Below, piece by piece: positions 1 to 9,573 of a stretch of DNA of 64,000 nucleotides. Position numbers and translations under genes: made by a program. Each line of letters starts with the position of its first letter. Within the stretch, counting starts at the first letter, position 1. The notes beneath the pieces are model-generated. The model saw nothing but the letters and a program-made list of their open reading frames with translations, had not been told where the DNA came from and made no database searches. Source of the stretch: Seleniivibrio woodruffii (GTDB lineage: Bacteria > Chrysiogenota > Deferribacteres > Deferribacterales > Geovibrionaceae); the NCBI RefSeq assembly GCF_004339245.1, contig NZ_SMGG01000003.1, forward strand, positions 680,672-744,671, read 5' to 3'.

Positions 1-636
1 ATCCACGACTACGCTGTGATAAAAGATAACGTCAGCATAGGCGATAACGTAGAGATATTCTCCTTCGCCGTGATAGGCAGACTGCCCAAAAGTGCCGGAG
101 TGACAGCCAGAAAGCTCAGCTCGGATTTCGAGCCTGTGGTCATCGGCAGCGGAAGCGTGATCTCTCCGGGAGCGGTGATATATGCCGGTGTAACAATCGG
201 ATGCAACTGCCTCATAGGCGACCATGCCTCTATCAGAGAAGGTGCCGTTATCGGCGACAGATGCCTCATCAGCAGAAATGTTACTTTCAACTACAACGTT
301 ACGGTGGGCGAGGGAACTAAGATTCTTGACAACACCCATATCACCGGAAACTGCAAAATAGGCCGGAACGTGTTCATCAGCGCCGGAGTCGTCAGCGTCA
401 ACGACAACAATATCGGGCGTGCGGGATACACAGAAGGGGAGATAACAGGACCCACCGTGTGCGACAACGTGTCTGTGGGGGCGGCATGCATTCTTATGCC
501 CTCTGTTGTTCTGGGTGAAAACTCAATCATTTCGGCAGGTTCAGTTGTAAAGAAGAATGTGAAACCGTTTTCAGTGGTTGCGGGCAACCCTGCGAAGTTT
601 ATAACGAAGATTCCGGATTATCTGATAACCGAGTGA
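1..636 (+). CDS. Hexapeptide-repeat acyltransferase, 5' truncated
   Basis: The frame is open from base 1 and codons before the GTG at 16 already fit the repeat pattern, so the gene starts outside the window. About 210 residues are visible. They are almost entirely left-handed beta-helix hexapeptide repeats (for example VIGDRCLISRNVTF, CKIGRNVFISAGV), ending with the family-typical SVVAGNPAKFI. Such proteins transfer acetyl or other acyl groups from CoA to sugar amines. It converges with zero spacing on a polysaccharide operon containing a ketoisomerase and an aminotransferase, so an FdtC-like N-acetyltransferase acting on a dTDP-3-amino-dideoxyhexose is a reasonable inference. The exact substrate cannot be read from sequence. 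Confidence 0.85.
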   Translation: MHDYAVIKDNVSIGDNVEIFSFAVIGRLPKSAGVTARKLSSDFEPVVIGSGSVISPGAVIYAGVTIGCNCLIGDHASIREGAVIGDRCLISRNVTFNYNVTVGEGTKILDNTHITGNCKIGRNVFISAGVVSVNDNNIGRAGYTEGEITGPTVCDNVSVGAACILMPSVVLGENSIISAGSVVKKNVKPFSVVAGNPAKFITKIPDYLITE

Positions 637-1464
637 TCAGAACCCCAGTGCGGTCTTCAGAATAGAGATATAGACCTTGCACAGCTTCAATATCATCCGA
701 AGTCTTTTGCTGAAATTCAGAAGTCCTATATTTTTTATTATTGTCTTTGCGGTGTCCTTTTTCAGGCGGATGATCTTTGCCTTGTTTTTGTGCGTGCTTG
801 CACCGTGGACACGGTATCCGGCAACGATCCTGTCATAAAACATCAGACAGTCTGCGGCGGCGGCACGGAAAAAGAAGTCCCAGTCCTCCTGAATAAGCGT
901 TGTGTCATATCGGCCTATGATGTCATAGACCTCTCTTTTCATGATGCACACAGGCCCAACCAGAGACCAGTTGAAAAGAATTTCTGAAACAAGTCCGTTT
1001 TCGGTGAAATAGTTATCCTTTTGCCCACGGTAATATTGAAAAATTCCGCTGGGTGAGATTGTTTTTCCTTTATCGTCTATGACTTCTGCATCCGAAACCA
1101 GTATCAGCTTATCGCTCTTTTCCAGAATTTCTATTCTTTCGCCTAGGGTATCGTTCATCAGACAGTCGTCACTGGCTATGGGCAGGATATATCTGCCTTT
1201 CGCCTTGTCTATGAGTTCGTTCAGCGTCCCTGTAAGCCCTTTGTTCGGTCTTGAGATGTAGTCTATGGCAATTCTGCCGGAATTGAGTTCAACCCATGAT
1301 GCTATAAGTTCTGCGGTTCTGTCCGTTGAGCCGTCATCTATTATGACGATCTCTTTGTCCGGATAACTGTCCGCAAGGATACTGTCGAGGGTCTGCACCA
1401 CAAAATTCTCATGGTTATATGCGGAAATAATGACAGAGACAAGGGGTCTGCTGTCAGTATTCAT
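637..1464 (-). CDS. Family 2 glycosyltransferase
   Basis: This 275-residue protein has a GT-A fold N-terminus: VSVIISAYN at 9-17, the nucleotide-binding DDGS at 43-46 and the metal-binding SDD at 98-100. An ED pair at 193-194 ([10 protein letters not shown]) matches the usual catalytic-base position. It should transfer a sugar from a nucleotide donor to a growing surface glycan at the cytoplasmic membrane face. It is the last gene of the minus-strand polysaccharide operon and overlaps the aminotransferase by 11 bases. Its stop directly abuts the stop of the convergent acyltransferase. Sugar specificity is unknown. Confidence 0.9.
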   Translation of the reverse strand: MNTDSRPLVSVIISAYNHENFVVQTLDSILADSYPDKEIVIIDDGSTDRTAELIASWVELNSGRIAIDYISRPNKGLTGTLNELIDKAKGRYILPIASDDCLMNDTLGERIEILEKSDKLILVSDAEVIDDKGKTISPSGIFQYYRGQKDNYFTENGLVSEILFNWSLVGPVCIMKREVYDIIGRYDTTLIQEDWDFFFRAAAADCLMFYDRIVAGYRVHGASTHKNKAKIIRLKKDTAKTIIKNIGLLNFSKRLRMILKLCKVYISILKTALGF

Positions 1465-2551
1465 TGACCGTTCTGGCTATGTACAGAATATTCTCATCCG
1501 ACAGGTGGCTTCCCATGGGCAGGCTGAGAATCTCTTTATGTATGGACTCGCATATGGGAAGATCCAGATGCGCCAGTTCTTTGTATGCATCCTGTCTGTG
1601 GGGCGGAACGGGGTAGTGTATCAGGGTGTTTATGCCCCTGTCTTTCAGGAACTTCTGCAGTCCGTCCCTGTCCTTTGTTCTGATGGTGAAAAGATGCCAG
1701 ACATGGGCGGTTCTGGCTGTGAGCGTGGGCAGAACTATCTTTTCGTTTCTGATGTTCTCCAGATAGAAATGGGCAATACGCCTTCTGTCCTCTATCTCCT
1801 CATCCAGATGCGCCAGCTTAACCCTGAGCATGGCCGCCTGAATCTCGTCCAGCCTGCTGTTAAGCCCTTTATATGTGTTTATGTATTTCTCTCTGCTTCC
1901 GTAGTTGCCGACAGTGCGGACGATATCCGCCAGTGTGTCGTCGTTGGTGGTGACAGCTCCGCCGTCGCCGAGTGCTCCCAGATTTTTTCCGGGATAAAAG
2001 CTGAAGCCTGATGCATCGCCGAGGTTTCCGCTCCTTTTTGTTCCGCAGTATGCCCCATGAGACTGTGCGCTGTCTTCAACAACCTTGAGGCCGTATTCAG
2101 CTGCAACAGCGTTTATTGCATCCATATCGCATACCTGTCCGTAAAGGTGTACGGGCAGAATTGCTTTGGTCTTCGAGGTTATTTTCTCTTTCAGTTTTGA
2201 AGGATCGAGCAGACAGGTATCGGCTCTTGGCTCCACAGGAACGGGAACGAGGCCGTTTGCCGAAACCGCAAGCATTGAAGCTATGTAGGTGTTCGCAGGA
2301 ACAAGAACCTCATCGCCGGGTTTTATTATGCCCATTTCCATGTATGCCCTGAATATAAGGATCAGTGCGTCCAGACCGTTTGCGACCCCTATGCAGTGTT
2401 TTGTTCCGCAATAGGATGCGAACTCCGCTTCGAACGCTTCCAGTTCTTTTCCGTGGATATACCAGCCGCTGTCGATAACTCTTGCGGCTGCTTTTTTCAG
2501 CTCTTCGCCGTATGTTCCGTTGATTGATTTGAGATCAAGAAAACTTATCAT
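1454..2551 (-). CDS. DegT/DnrJ/EryC1-family sugar aminotransferase (FdtB-like)
   Basis: This 365-residue PLP enzyme converts a nucleotide keto-sugar to an amino-sugar. Visible hallmarks are the D160 region ([11 protein letters not shown]) that contacts the pyridine nitrogen, and the Schiff-base lysine K189 in [15 protein letters not shown]. It overlaps by four bases the gene of an FdtA-like 3,4-ketoisomerase, the partner that supplies a 3-keto-6-deoxy sugar. The pair suggests synthesis of dTDP-3-amino-3,6-dideoxy-galactose or -glucose (FdtB/QdtB type). Which isomer is made cannot be decided here. An N-acetyltransferase candidate lies at the window start on the other strand. Confidence 0.9.
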   Translation of the reverse strand: MISFLDLKSINGTYGEELKKAAARVIDSGWYIHGKELEAFEAEFASYCGTKHCIGVANGLDALILIFRAYMEMGIIKPGDEVLVPANTYIASMLAVSANGLVPVPVEPRADTCLLDPSKLKEKITSKTKAILPVHLYGQVCDMDAINAVAAEYGLKVVEDSAQSHGAYCGTKRSGNLGDASGFSFYPGKNLGALGDGGAVTTNDDTLADIVRTVGNYGSREKYINTYKGLNSRLDEIQAAMLRVKLAHLDEEIEDRRRIAHFYLENIRNEKIVLPTLTARTAHVWHLFTIRTKDRDGLQKFLKDRGINTLIHYPVPPHRQDAYKELAHLDLPICESIHKEILSLPMGSHLSDENILYIARTVNEY

Positions 2552-2964
2552 ATGCTGTCTTTTCCGTTGTTTACATATTCTACAAATCTGCTGTAGTCAC
2601 GAATGTAGTCATCCTCTTCATAAAGCATGCTGGCGATGACCATCAGCACGCAGTCAGGAGAAAAATCGAACATTTCCCGCCATGATCCGGGCCCAATGTA
2701 GAGCCCTTTGTCGGGGCTGTTCAGTTCATATACTTCTCTGGAGCCTTTACCGTTGTCCAGACTGACCTTGCAGCTTCCGCTCACCGACACCAGAATCTGC
2801 TGAAGCTCCTTGTGGGCGTGAAAACCTCTGGCGACCCCCTGCTGGGTATCGAAAATGTAATAGACCCTTTTTATGTCGAAAGGGATCTCTTTGCCCGTTT
2901 CCAGAGCTACGAGAGAACCCCGTTCATCGCCTAATATCTTAAAAGTTCTGATCGGTTCAGTCAT
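2548..2964 (-). CDS. FdtA/QdtA-like dTDP-4-keto-6-deoxyhexose 3,4-ketoisomerase
   Basis: This 138-residue single-domain cupin belongs to the WxcM/FdtA family, which moves the keto group of dTDP-4-keto-6-deoxyglucose from C4 to C3. The family signature [11 protein letters not shown] places histidines at residues 49 and 51 in the active site. The [12 protein letters not shown] start and [17 protein letters not shown] also fit the family. It overlaps the downstream aminotransferase by four bases and the upstream GT61 gene by eight, so the three are probably co-translated. In this family the FdtA (galacto) and QdtA (gluco) products differ by subtle residues, so the product isomer stays open. Confidence 0.88.
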   Translation of the reverse strand: MTEPIRTFKILGDERGSLVALETGKEIPFDIKRVYYIFDTQQGVARGFHAHKELQQILVSVSGSCKVSLDNGKGSREVYELNSPDKGLYIGPGSWREMFDFSPDCVLMVIASMLYEEDDYIRDYSRFVEYVNNGKDSI

Positions 2965-4294
2965 TCAGGCATCCTTCCGTCTGTTTTATTTTTTCCTCAA
3001 GATAGTCCAGTTTAACATAGAAATCCGAATGAACGGAGTCTTCTTTTGTTCCGGGTGTGGTGAGAAAATGAATAAGTTTTGTGCCGGAGCACTCTGCCAG
3101 AGGCTGAAACACATAATAGTTGGTGGATTTGTGGGATGGGTAAAAATTCACAGCCGAAGACGAATCCCTCATAAAGAGCAGGTTGGTGAACGCCGCTCCG
3201 GATGCTCCTGCGATTATCTTTGCCTGAGAGAACAGCTCCACCTGTTCTCTGAAGCTCATTCCTCCGGTCTCCACCAGTTCGAACCCCAGCGAGGCCATGA
3301 GCTTCTCGACCTCTGCGTTGTTTATTATTGAGCGCATCTGGTTCGTTCTGCGCTTCATATATATTTTGCGGTGAGGTTTTCCGGATTGGGGAAAATGCTT
3401 CATCACGGCGTTTCTGGATATGGCTACGGCTTCGCTGTCCACAAAAAACTCGTAAAGCTCAAGTTCGTTTCTTGTGTTGTCCAGCGAGAGCCAGAACGGG
3501 GTGCAGTAGATAATTTCACGGCATCTAACCCTGACCCCTCTCGGCACATATTCTATATTGAAATCCGCATCCACGGCTATTTTCAGCGCTTCAATGCATT
3601 GAGGCGGCATTCCCTCATCCAGAAGCACCGTCAGCTTTTTTCCGCCAGAGATCTGCCTGCCTTCGGGTGTTTTCAGAGCATCGAAAATTGTTATCAGTCT
3701 GGGCATCTCTTCGGTTAGCCAGTGATAATAGTTTATGGAATGTTCCTTAAGCCCGTGTATGAACAGTGTGTCGGGATTGTCATAGATTTTCAGCGAAGTG
3801 TAAAAAATTTCCGCCGACTTTTTGTCGGGGGACAGACTGAATATATCCGGTCGTTTCAGGTCGTGTTTGTCCCTGAACATTGAGAGTTCATAATGAAGAA
3901 CTTTACCCCCGAAGATAAGGCTGTCTGTGGAACCGACCGCTTCGGCGTTTTTAAACCGGTAAACGAAAACATCAGGCACGCTTCCTGTGAAAGAGGAGAG
4001 CCTTGTCTCGCCCTTTTCCGGATCGCACAGAACAGGGGAACCCATTGTGCTTTTGCGGTTGGTTTTTGAATAAAGCAGGTTTTCGTATTCTCCGGCCTGA
4101 GCGCAGGAGACTATCAGATGGCAGGAGGACGGGAGTTTTCTTATGGACTTTTTTATTCTGTATTGCCGGATCTCAAAGATTATCGGTGCCAGAAATCTGG
4201 CTCTGACAGGTTTTGGGATAAGCAGTCTGTATATTGACTTAACGGCTTCGATTAAAGCTCTGACCATTGATACGGAATTTTTCTGATTTTCCAT
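2957..4294 (-). CDS. Glycosyltransferase family 61 (DUF563) protein
   Basis: This 445-residue protein carries the GT61 C-terminal signature around residues 370-390 (IAGASGAAFTNLLFM), preceded by FREQVELFSQAKIIAG, and an HYYWLTEEMPR-like stretch near 190 (written here NYYHWLTEEMPRL). Bacterial members act in capsule or O-antigen assembly. The start ATG overlaps the stop of the Wzt gene and the end overlaps the ketoisomerase gene, so it belongs to the same transcription unit. No signal peptide is seen, consistent with a cytoplasmic, membrane-associated transferase. Donor and acceptor are unknown. Confidence 0.82.
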   Translation of the reverse strand: MENQKNSVSMVRALIEAVKSIYRLLIPKPVRARFLAPIIFEIRQYRIKKSIRKLPSSCHLIVSCAQAGEYENLLYSKTNRKSTMGSPVLCDPEKGETRLSSFTGSVPDVFVYRFKNAEAVGSTDSLIFGGKVLHYELSMFRDKHDLKRPDIFSLSPDKKSAEIFYTSLKIYDNPDTLFIHGLKEHSINYYHWLTEEMPRLITIFDALKTPEGRQISGGKKLTVLLDEGMPPQCIEALKIAVDADFNIEYVPRGVRVRCREIIYCTPFWLSLDNTRNELELYEFFVDSEAVAISRNAVMKHFPQSGKPHRKIYMKRRTNQMRSIINNAEVEKLMASLGFELVETGGMSFREQVELFSQAKIIAGASGAAFTNLLFMRDSSSAVNFYPSHKSTNYYVFQPLAECSGTKLIHFLTTPGTKEDSVHSDFYVKLDYLEEKIKQTEGCLND

Positions 4295-5619
4295 CAGGAC
4301 ACCGCAGTAATTTCAAATGAGCCGTCTGTGAAGAAGGTCGTGGGGAATCTGTGGCTGCCCCAGACAACTTTAAATGCCGCACAGTTCTCAATAACATGAA
4401 GAAACTCGTGTATCTCGTTAAGTATTATAGGAAGCTCAACGGCAAGGGTCAGGGTGTATGCGCCCTGCTTTATGTTCATAACGGAGTTTATCCTGACGAC
4501 GAACACCGAATCCTTTTTCACGGGCGGAAATACTGCTTTGCTGGCTGAGCTTGAAACACCTATCTGCTGTTCGCCATTCAGGCTTCTTACAGGAGCCACA
4601 ACAGCGAAACTGTCCATATCCTCGTGGAACTTTATGCCCATGAGAATCGAATATTCAGCGCAGGATTCGATTTCCGAAACCTGAAATCCGTTTTTGTCCA
4701 GAATGGCAAAGTCCAGAATTGTTGCCTTGCCGTTTCCTGAGTGGATACCCTGAAGTGCTTTTTTGCCCGAGAGGTCTAGAATGCCGGAATATTCGGAGCT
4801 TTTCGCTTCCTGAGTCTCTATCGCAGGCTGGTCTGACATATCCGAAATCTTAAGTTCGGAACTCTGCAGAGCCGAGTTGGCACTGTCACGCTGAATGCGC
4901 ATATAGTCCGAGGTCAGCTGCTCCACATCGCCGAAACCGATTATCCGTCCGTTTTCCAGATACATGGCTTTTGAACAGAAGGTTCTGACAGCGTGGATGT
5001 CGTGGGTGACGAAAAGAACGGTTATGCCTTTGTTGACCATAGCCTTCATCTTTGCCATACACTTGGTCTGGAAAAATACGTCGCCGACACTGAGTGCTTC
5101 GTCGACAATAAGAATCTCCGGCTCAACATTGATAGCCACAGCAAAGGCCAGACGGGCGAACATCCCGCTGGAGTAGGTTTTTACGGGCTGATATACGAAA
5201 TCGCCGATATCGGCGAATGAGAGTATCTCATCAATCTTGGCGTCCATCTCCTCAGTGGAGAAGCCCATTATGGCACCGTTCAGATAAACGTTCTCTATTC
5301 CGGTCATCTGCGGGTTAAACCCTGCGCCAAGCTCCAGAAGTGACGATACCTTACCGTTGACTGAAACACTGCCGGAACTGGGGGTAAGCACTCCGGTCAG
5401 AATTTTCAGCAGGGTACTTTTTCCCGCTCCGTTCTTTCCGATTATGCCTACTGTATCGCCCTTTTTTATTTCAAAAGAGAGGTTGTCCAGTGCGTAGAAG
5501 TTTTTGTGATAGCATCTGCGCAACGGATGCAGAGCCTCTTTCAGTCTGTCTGCGTGTCTGTTGTAAAGTCTGTATACCTTTGAAAGGTTTTCAACCCTGA
5601 TGGCGATTTCGTTCATCAC
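4294..5619 (-). CDS. wzt: Polysaccharide ABC exporter ATPase with C-terminal carbohydrate-binding domain (Wzt)
   Basis: This 441-residue protein is the energising subunit of an ABC-2 polysaccharide exporter. Walker A is GKNGAGKS at 61-68, the signature loop YSSGM at 149-153 and Walker B/D-loop VDEALSVGD at 172-180. Beyond the roughly 240-residue ATPase lies an extra domain of about 180 residues (ATILDFAILDKNGFQV onward). It matches Wzt C-terminal domains that recognise the modified end of a finished O-antigen. It overlaps the Wzm gene by four bases. The extra domain implies that chain completion marks the glycan for export; the modifying enzyme is not in this window. Confidence 0.93.
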   Translation of the reverse strand: MMNEIAIRVENLSKVYRLYNRHADRLKEALHPLRRCYHKNFYALDNLSFEIKKGDTVGIIGKNGAGKSTLLKILTGVLTPSSGSVSVNGKVSSLLELGAGFNPQMTGIENVYLNGAIMGFSTEEMDAKIDEILSFADIGDFVYQPVKTYSSGMFARLAFAVAINVEPEILIVDEALSVGDVFFQTKCMAKMKAMVNKGITVLFVTHDIHAVRTFCSKAMYLENGRIIGFGDVEQLTSDYMRIQRDSANSALQSSELKISDMSDQPAIETQEAKSSEYSGILDLSGKKALQGIHSGNGKATILDFAILDKNGFQVSEIESCAEYSILMGIKFHEDMDSFAVVAPVRSLNGEQQIGVSSSASKAVFPPVKKDSVFVVRINSVMNIKQGAYTLTLAVELPIILNEIHEFLHVIENCAAFKVVWGSHRFPTTFFTDGSFEITAVS

Positions 5620-6425
5620 AGCACATCCGCAAAATGGGGGCGGAGCTTACGGAAAACAAGAACTCCCACCGCCATGATAATTATCGATACGCACCAGAAA
5701 TAGATCGTCAGTTTCATATTGTCCCAGAACCATTCCTTGTAGATAAGGGAGGCTCTGTAGCCCTCGGTAATGTAGAAAACCGGATTAAGCTTTATAAGCC
5801 AGTGATATTTTTCGGGAATTATGTTGATCGACCAGAAAATAGGTGTTCCCCAGAAGCCTATCTGGGTCAGCATGCCCACAATCTGCCCCATATCTTTCAG
5901 GAAAACCGTTACGGAGCATGTTATTAGCGATATTCCTGTCAGAAGAAAAATCATCGCAAAAAGATAGTAAAAAATCTGAAACCAGTGGGCGGACGGCTTT
6001 ATGCCGTATCCGGCTGTGAAACCGAAGAGGATCATTATAAAGAATATGTGGATTATCAGCGATGAAAAAAGCTTTATGAAAGGGAGCAGTTTAACGTCGA
6101 AAACGATCTTTTTTACCAGATAGCTGAAATCCGTTATGGAGTTTGCTCCGTTGTTCACAGCATCTGCAAAAAAAAACCACGGGATGATGCCCGCCAGAAG
6201 CCAGAGCAGAAAGGGCGCATTCTGAACAGGCTGCGATTTGAAGCCTATGTGGAATACAAACCAGAATATGAATATTGTCACCGAGGGCTGAATGAAAGCC
6301 CAGAGAAGACCAAGGAACGAACCGAGATATTTGGATTTAAAGTCGTTCAGTACAAGTTTGGCAAGAAGACGGCGCGATTTGTAGAAGCTGCCGAAAATAT
6401 CGGTCGTTGTTTTGGCATTGAGCAT
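5616..6425 (-). CDS. wzm: Polysaccharide ABC exporter permease (Wzm)
   Basis: This 269-residue membrane protein has about six hydrophobic helices and the ABC-2 permease pattern (LVLNDFKSKYLGSFLGLLWA near 24-43, later GTPIFWSINIIPEKY). It forms the channel for lipid-linked polysaccharide across the inner membrane. Pairing with the adjacent Wzt gene (four-base overlap) defines an ABC-transporter-dependent O-antigen or capsule pathway rather than Wzx/Wzy. A 95-base gap separates it from the upstream glycosyltransferase, so a separate promoter is possible, but I cannot point to a convincing one. Confidence 0.92.
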   Translation of the reverse strand: MLNAKTTTDIFGSFYKSRRLLAKLVLNDFKSKYLGSFLGLLWAFIQPSVTIFIFWFVFHIGFKSQPVQNAPFLLWLLAGIIPWFFFADAVNNGANSITDFSYLVKKIVFDVKLLPFIKLFSSLIIHIFFIMILFGFTAGYGIKPSAHWFQIFYYLFAMIFLLTGISLITCSVTVFLKDMGQIVGMLTQIGFWGTPIFWSINIIPEKYHWLIKLNPVFYITEGYRASLIYKEWFWDNMKLTIYFWCVSIIIMAVGVLVFRKLRPHFADVL

Positions 6426-6520
6426 GAGGTTGGTTTATACCTTTGTAGAGATGATGTATTTTTATCAAACGGGTAAACGGTTGTCAATCTATATTAGGCA
6501 GGAGGCCTGACAGGGGCAGG

Positions 6521-7357
6521 TCAGGAGAAGAGCTGTCTTTTGACCAGAAGCAGGGCTTTTCTGATGATATATCCGGCAGAGGAATAACGAAGACCGAGTG
6601 CCTCCGCCTGTTTGCGGCCTTTTTCTGCATTGGCCAGCAGTGCGTTGATGCGTGACAGCCGTCCGAAAAGCGACTTAATTCCGAATTTTTCAGCACCTAT
6701 GGTGTTTTTGCCGTGCTGTCTGTAAAGGATTGTAGGTTCAGGCACAAAAACAACCTTGCCGCCGTGTTTCAGAGCGGTCAGAGCCGCCCACCAGTCGTGG
6801 ATGACAGCCTCTTCGGGAATGCTTTTCAGCCTGTCGGCCAGTGCCCTGTTCAGCATCGCCGTGCAGCCTGTAACAACGTTCTCCAAAGCGAGTATATTTA
6901 ATTCTTCGCCGTTTTCGGGGCGGAGTTTCTGGTGTGCGAACATGGATTTTGCGATTATATCAAGATTTTCCGCCGCAACCGCAAGGTCGGTGTGGACAAG
7001 TACGGGCATGTCCGTATTCCCGTTCTCAGCCTCCTTCATCTTCGCCAGTGTTATTGCGGTCTTTTCGGGAAGCCAGATATCGTCCTGATCGCAGAACATT
7101 GCATATTCCGCTGTGGAGGATTCCAGAAGGGCAAAAAAACTGTTTTTAACGCCCATGTTCCCTTTCGGGATGTCGGGAGTGAATATTTTGTGCGGGTATT
7201 TATCTTTGTATGATTCTATTATCTGAGGGGTAGAGTCTTTGGAACCGTCGTCCCGTATGACGATACGCATGTCTGCATATGTCTGGTCAAGAAGCGAATC
7301 AAGCTGTGCCGCCAGATACTTTTCACCGTTATATGCAGACAGGAGTACGTCTATCAT
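6521..7357 (-). CDS. Family 2 glycosyltransferase (rhamnosyltransferase-like)
   Basis: This 278-residue GT2 enzyme has the start IDVLLSAYNGEKYL, DDGS at 36-39 and the motif CDQDDIWLPEK from residue 89. The CDQDD form of the DXD motif is common in the RfbF/WsaF-like rhamnosyltransferase branch, so transfer of a deoxyhexose is plausible but unproven. It lies just downstream of the cupin gene (13-base gap) and upstream of Wzm on the same strand. The C-terminal end is hydrophobic/basic, suggesting membrane association. Confidence 0.9.
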   Translation of the reverse strand: MIDVLLSAYNGEKYLAAQLDSLLDQTYADMRIVIRDDGSKDSTPQIIESYKDKYPHKIFTPDIPKGNMGVKNSFFALLESSTAEYAMFCDQDDIWLPEKTAITLAKMKEAENGNTDMPVLVHTDLAVAAENLDIIAKSMFAHQKLRPENGEELNILALENVVTGCTAMLNRALADRLKSIPEEAVIHDWWAALTALKHGGKVVFVPEPTILYRQHGKNTIGAEKFGIKSLFGRLSRINALLANAEKGRKQAEALGLRYSSAGYIIRKALLLVKRQLFS

Positions 7358-7370
7358 TATCTGTCCGCTG

Positions 7371-7718
7371 TTAATGCTTAATTATCATTGCAAGGAATGT
7401 GATGGGCGTGTCGCCTTCATTCACAAGGCAATGCTGTTCGCCGTCTTTTGTCACCAGCATGTCGCCTGCGTTCAGAACCGCTTCCACATCGTTGTCGATG
7501 GTCTTTGCGTTGCCGTCCAGCATAAGGTAGATCTCCATGTCGCCCTGATGCTGATGCATGCCGATTGCGCTGTTGGGCTGAAGGGACATCATGGCAAAGT
7601 TGGTGACTTCGCCTTTGAAACCGCAGGCCGCTTCATACGCAAGTCTGATGGCAGTGCCTTTGCCGCCTCTGGGTTTCTCCATCTCCTGAGCCTGAAGCTC
7701 GCTGACTCTTATTATCAT
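7371..7718 (-). CDS. Small single-domain cupin protein
   Basis: This 115-residue protein has both cupin motifs: motif 1 is GMHQHQGDMEIYLMLDG (two histidines and a glutamate spaced as in metal-binding cupins) and motif 2 is a later KDGEQHCLVNEG with the third histidine. A divalent metal site is therefore likely. The substrate is unknown; family members range from sugar isomerases to storage proteins. It sits 11 bases downstream of the FAD oxidoreductase and 13 upstream of a glycosyltransferase. It may be co-transcribed with either, but no functional link is evident. Confidence 0.8.
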   Translation of the reverse strand: MIIRVSELQAQEMEKPRGGKGTAIRLAYEAACGFKGEVTNFAMMSLQPNSAIGMHQHQGDMEIYLMLDGNAKTIDNDVEAVLNAGDMLVTKDGEQHCLVNEGDTPITFLAMIIKH

Positions 7719-7729
7719 GTATATTCTCC

Positions 7730-9082
7730 TTATTTGTTCTCAATTATATCTTTTGCCGCAACCAGACCGGATACCGAAGCCTGAATTATGCCTCTGGTGA
7801 TCCCAGCTCCGTCCCCTGTACAGTAGAGGTTGTCGAGGCTGGCGCATCTCATTTTGGAGTCGATCTTTATTCTGACGGAATAGAATTTCACCTCAACTCC
7901 GTACATAAGGGTGTTGGGGTCTGCCATTCCGGGCATGACCTTGTCCAATTGTTCGATGGTCTCCTTAAGGTTGTGGAGATATCTGTAGGGCAGAACGAAC
8001 GACAGGTCGCCGGGCAGGGCGGTTTTCAGAGTGGGCACGACGAAGTTCTTGCGGATGCGGCTCTCTGTTGAGCGTCTGCCTCTGATGAAGTCGCCGTATC
8101 GCTGAACGATAACGTTGTTGCCGCTCAGCAGGTTTGCAAGGTTGGCTATGTAGCGTCCGTACTGTACAGGCTCGTCAAAAGGCTCGGTGAACTTTGTTGA
8201 TACCAGAAGGGCGAAGTTGGTGTTGTCGCTCTTTTTGTTTTTGTAGCTGTGACCGTTAACAGTGAGCAGGCCGCCTGTGTTCTTCTCAACGGAGATGAAG
8301 CCGCCGGGGTTCACGCAGAAGGTGCGCACTTCGTCTTCGAACTCGCTGGTGTAGTATTTTATTTTAAATTCATAGAGGTTGTCGGTGAAGCTGTCGGTCA
8401 CCGAGCGGGGAACCTCCACACGGATACCTATGTCAACTGGGTTGATTCCGTTCTCGATTCCGTATTTGCGGACGATATCCTGCATCCAGCCGTTGCCTGA
8501 ACGGCCTACACCGAGGATGACCTTGTCGTAGTATTTTTTAACCTCTTCGCCGTTCTCAAGCACAACGATACCCTTAACCTCGCCGCCTTCGACGATAAGA
8601 TCTGTTACGGGTGATTCGCAGTGGAGTTTTATATTGTCCGATTGCTTTATCATTGCCGAGATGCGCTTGACGAAGAGCAGGCAGTTGTCTGTTCCCATAT
8701 GGCGTATCTTTGCGGGAATAAGTTTCAGCTTGTGTCTGCTGCACTGATATTCAAGGTCTTTTGTGGTTTCGTAGTTGAAGCCTGACTCGGTCTCCAGAAC
8801 CTCGCTGAGGTTCTTCCACATGTCGTCAGCTTCGTCTATCAGCTTTTCAAGCTCATCTTCGGGCATATAATCTGTGAGCCAGCCGCCGTATTCCGTTGTC
8901 AGGGTCAGCTTACCGTCGGAATAGGCTCCCGCTCCGCCGAAACCCTCCATGACCTCGTTTCTGGTTCTGGTCTCTATATCTTTTCCCTTTTCATAGATGT
9001 CTGCCTGAATGTCTTTGTGTTTCAGGAAATTATAGGCTGCGGTCATTCCCGCACTGCCTGCCCCCACGATAGCAACTTTCAT
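7730..9082 (-). CDS. FAD-dependent oxidoreductase of the COG2509 type
   Basis: This 450-residue flavoprotein begins with a dinucleotide-binding fold (VAIVGAGSAGMTAA at 3-16), followed by EVMEGFGGAGAYSDGKLTL, which is typical of the uncharacterised FAD-dependent dehydrogenase family COG2509. The C-terminal CTGDGAGITRGIIQAS is the second FAD-contacting segment. The substrate is not known for this family. It overlaps the upstream YfcE-like gene by four bases and shares its transcript. There is no signal peptide, so it is cytoplasmic. Confidence 0.85.
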   Translation of the reverse strand: MKVAIVGAGSAGMTAAYNFLKHKDIQADIYEKGKDIETRTRNEVMEGFGGAGAYSDGKLTLTTEYGGWLTDYMPEDELEKLIDEADDMWKNLSEVLETESGFNYETTKDLEYQCSRHKLKLIPAKIRHMGTDNCLLFVKRISAMIKQSDNIKLHCESPVTDLIVEGGEVKGIVVLENGEEVKKYYDKVILGVGRSGNGWMQDIVRKYGIENGINPVDIGIRVEVPRSVTDSFTDNLYEFKIKYYTSEFEDEVRTFCVNPGGFISVEKNTGGLLTVNGHSYKNKKSDNTNFALLVSTKFTEPFDEPVQYGRYIANLANLLSGNNVIVQRYGDFIRGRRSTESRIRKNFVVPTLKTALPGDLSFVLPYRYLHNLKETIEQLDKVMPGMADPNTLMYGVEVKFYSVRIKIDSKMRCASLDNLYCTGDGAGITRGIIQASVSGLVAAKDIIENK

Positions 9083-9567
9083 TGTATTATCCTTATTATC
9101 TCGGCATCAAAAGTGCCGTTCTCTATTGTCAGAACCGCATATGTATGAAACGGTTCGGTTCTTTTGTTTGTCGGGCTTCCGGGGTTCAGAAAATATACTC
9201 CCCCGATCTCCCCCCAGAAGGGTTTATGGGTATGCCCGAAGACTATTATATCCGCTTCGGGGAAGGTGTAAAGCAGTCTGTTCTCTATTCCCGCCGGACT
9301 GCCTGTTCCGTGGGCAACGCCTATCTTAACCCCTTCAAATGTCAGAAGGCGGGTTTCCGGCAGGCGTTCGTCATTATAATAGGGATCCATGTTCCCTTTC
9401 ACAGGATATACCAGAGAACAGACCGACATCAGCTCGCTTATCAGCTTGAAACTGACGATATCTCCCGCATGAATGACCGCATCGCATTCTCCTGCGGCCT
9501 TCATTATCTCTGCGGGCAGTTTTGCTGTTGAATCGGTGTGCGTATCTGATATTATAAGTATCTTCAT
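9079..9567 (-). CDS. YfcE/MJ0936-family metallophosphoesterase
   Basis: This 162-residue calcineurin-like phosphodiesterase has all metal-ligand motifs: D8 and H10 in IISDTHTD, HAGDI, the VKGNMD asparagine, VAHGTGSP and FGHTHKP. Relatives hydrolyse phosphodiesters with Mn2+, but the physiological substrate is uncertain. It is the first gene of a unit with the FAD oxidoreductase and probably the cupin. The apparent promoter (9574-9602) ends only six bases before the ATG and no Shine-Dalgarno is visible, so translation may start on a leaderless or nearly leaderless mRNA. Confidence 0.87.
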   Translation of the reverse strand: MKILIISDTHTDSTAKLPAEIMKAAGECDAVIHAGDIVSFKLISELMSVCSLVYPVKGNMDPYYNDERLPETRLLTFEGVKIGVAHGTGSPAGIENRLLYTFPEADIIVFGHTHKPFWGEIGGVYFLNPGSPTNKRTEPFHTYAVLTIENGTFDAEIIRIIQ

Positions 9568-9573
9568 CTGATA

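Noticed and set aside
1430..2011. 193-residue plus-strand frame over the aminotransferase
   Set aside because: The PLP aminotransferase on the other strand has all active-site residues; this frame has no recognisable domain.
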